Assembly (NCBI GenBank): GCA_024277605.1 | Contig: JAJRUU010000042.1 | Span: forward strand, 1-5,634 | Reading direction: 5' to 3' | DNA: 5,634 nt | Origin: a bacterium | Lineage (GTDB): Bacteria; SZUA-182; SZUA-191; JAJRXT01 | Shown here: positions 4,154 through 5,634 of the stretch, in pieces | How the letters are laid out: every line of letters starts with the position of its first letter | How positions within the stretch are numbered: the stretch's first letter is position 1 | Made by a program: the position numbers and the translations under genes | Notes under the pieces: model-generated | Told to the model about the DNA's origin: nothing | The model's database searches: none | Seen by the model: the letters and a program-made list of their open reading frames with translations, nothing else

Positions 4154-5634
4154 TTAGCTATAACTGCAAGCCAGCCGGACAATCTGATTGTGGATTAATA
4201 CTGACACTGTTTCCAGTATATTATGTTGTGTTTCTTCTGGATGTACTATAGCTATCCGCTCACATAACTCTCTCACTGAAACCCCGTTACCTGAATGTAA
4301 CAGCTCAAATATTGTTTGGGCAAACCGAGGCAATTCCATTACCCTTTTTTCTATCTCCAGATAGATACTTATTGGCGCTGCTTGTTCTCCCAACACAAGA
4401 CTGCCAATCGGTTTATTTAACATAAACAACCGATCACCCGGCCGTAACGAAGCCCGCATATGCTGTTTTATAGCCGTTGAGGTTAACAGCGGGTTGGTGT
4501 CTTGCGCCAAATCGTTTAAGGCCTGAAAACGTTTATATGGCTCTCCGGTCCCTATCCCGGCTACAGAAAAAGTAAGCGGCACTTTGTGCATAAATTCAGC
4601 CAGGTCATCATCCAGCTTGTGGGTTACTGTAAAATCACCATAGCTCAAGCTGACCCCAAAATCAGTGGGTTGATTATACACCGGGCTGCCGGGGCTGACA
4701 TGAAATGGATAAACCGAAACCCCAAGGTTGGCCTTATTTTTGTGAGTTGAACACTCCCCTATTAACCGCTCAGCCTGTTGAAATGTCTCAATGTATGCTT
4801 CCCTTGATTCCCCTGGGTGAGCTACTATCAGATTAACCTTCACCGAGATACCGGCAGCCAGAAAGGTCTCTATGGCCTGCAAGTTTTCACTTTTAGAACA
4901 ACGCTTCTGCATGCGCCCTAAGACTTGGTCGGAGAAGGACTCAACCCCGATGGTGACAAATTCCAAGCCTGATTTTTTTAATTTATAAGCTAACACAGAC
5001 GTAATATCAGCCCTGAAATACGCCTGCCATAAAATCTCTAATTTCTCCTTAATCAGCCGCTCCGCAAGCTCCTCCAACCGGGCATTATTGGAATTCATGA
5101 GGCTGTCGGCAAAGCGAACAAAAACCACGGGGTGGCCCGCCACTATGTGGATATTTTGCAAAACTTTTATATCTTCTACGACCTTTCCGGGTGAGCGATA
5201 GCGCATCCGGCTCATCGGCTGCTGGGCGCAATAACTGCAACTATAGGGACAACCCCGGCTGGTATATAGCGGTAAGGTAAATGGAGTGTATTTGGAAAGC
5301 TCGAACTTTGAAAAGTCAGGAGTCGGCAAATAATCAAGATCGGCGGTTTGCTTCTGGACTATATAGGTGAAGGTTTGTGGATGACCGTAAGTCATTACCC
5401 CCGGGATATGCCGATAGTCTCTTTTTTGTGTAATAGCTTCAATACACTCGGCTAAGCTCTCTTCCCCATCACCCCGGATTACCATATCCGCAATCCCAAA
5501 CTGTAGTAAAAAGTTACATGATAGCTCACTTTGAGAAACCTGCGGCCCGCCAATGGCTATTTTGATGCTTGGTTTTTGCTCCAGAAGCAGCAAAGCCAGA
5601 AGCACCGTAAAATAAAAATTAGAGCGATACAGGC
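4154..5634 (-). CDS. B12-binding-type radical SAM protein, 5'-truncated by the window edge
   Basis: The frame stays open to the window edge and adds LYRSNFYFT before the GTG at 5605, which is therefore probably internal. From that GTG (residue 1, 483 visible residues), the end of a cobalamin-binding Rossmann domain is seen (IAIGGPQVS 17-24, MVIRGDGEESLAECIEAI 41-58). The radical SAM core follows, with GCPYSCSYCAQQP (118-130); Cys119, Cys123 and Cys126 form the CX3CX2C [4Fe-4S]/SAM motif (DNA 5228-5251). FRAD (197-200), TIGVESFSD (218-226) and VNLIVAHPGES (257-267) continue the barrel. Residues about 425-478 look like a small winged-helix or PqqD-like domain (FAQTIFELLHSGNGVSVRELCERI...). Such enzymes perform methylations, ring formations or RiPP modifications; the substrate cannot be told from this sequence. 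It is convergent with tRNA-Gly. Its operon partners would lie beyond the right edge. Confidence 0.88.
   Translation of the reverse strand, partial: LYRSNFYFTVLLALLLLEQKPSIKIAIGGPQVSQSELSCNFLLQFGIADMVIRGDGEESLAECIEAITQKRDYRHIPGVMTYGHPQTFTYIVQKQTADLDYLPTPDFSKFELSKYTPFTLPLYTSRGCPYSCSYCAQQPMSRMRYRSPGKVVEDIKVLQNIHIVAGHPVVFVRFADSLMNSNNARLEELAERLIKEKLEILWQAYFRADITSVLAYKLKKSGLEFVTIGVESFSDQVLGRMQKRCSKSENLQAIETFLAAGISVKVNLIVAHPGESREAYIETFQQAERLIGECSTHKNKANLGVSVYPFHVSPGSPVYNQPTDFGVSLSYGDFTVTHKLDDDLAEFMHKVPLTFSVAGIGTGEPYKRFQALNDLAQDTNPLLTSTAIKQHMRASLRPGDRLFMLNKPIGSLVLGEQAAPISIYLEIEKRVMELPRFAQTIFELLHSGNGVSVRELCERIAIVHPEETQHNILETVSVLIHNQIVRLACSYS

Noticed and set aside
3958..4182. 74-codon minus-strand ORF
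   Set aside because: It is the antisense reading of tRNA-Gly; the GIRTRDSELG-type peptide is a well-known spurious translation of tRNA genes.

Overview
The window looks like chromosomal DNA from a Gram-negative (diderm) bacterium. The reasons are an NlpD-type lipoprotein with a lipobox and a degenerate LytM domain, followed directly by a complete RpoS-like sigma factor. The nlpD-rpoS pair is a conserved arrangement in Gammaproteobacteria and Deltaproteobacteria (Desulfobacterota). The sigma-factor sequence and the apt gene after it lean towards a deltaproteobacterial lineage, but this is judgement from memory, not a search. Base composition is moderate by eye, with AT-rich spacers and several palindromic repeats.

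Layout: positions 1-85 hold the N-terminus of an unrecognised minus-strand gene that leaves the window. Positions 86-575 carry no convincing gene. They hold a plausible sigma-70 promoter (246-273) and then a 221-bp MITE-like element (288-508) with terminal inverted repeats, internal GC-rich hairpins and a near-perfect 9-bp target duplication. A LOG/TIGR00725-type nucleotide-binding protein follows (576-1037), then the nlpD-like lipoprotein (1177-1872) and the rpoS-like sigma factor (2042-2977). The 302-bp spacer after rpoS contains a weak promoter candidate, an 18-codon ORF with a strong ribosome binding site, and a hairpin. It leads into apt (3280-3792). A 120-bp palindromic repeat element begins within the apt stop codon. 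A strong sigma-70 promoter then drives tRNA-Gly(CCC) (4066-4141). Convergent to it, on the minus strand, is a cobalamin-binding-type radical SAM protein, 5'-truncated by the window edge (4154-5634).

The genes are mostly housekeeping or stress-related: envelope hydrolase activation (NlpD), general stress/stationary-phase transcription (RpoS) and adenine salvage (Apt). I see no CRISPR array, no toxin-antitoxin or phage module and no clearly new multi-gene system. What deserves a second look is the non-coding structure: the MITE sitting in the presumed leader of the LOG gene, alternative hairpins ahead of rpoS, a possible leader peptide plus hairpin ahead of apt, the repeat fused to the apt stop codon, and the C-terminal winged-helix/PqqD-like segment of the radical SAM protein.
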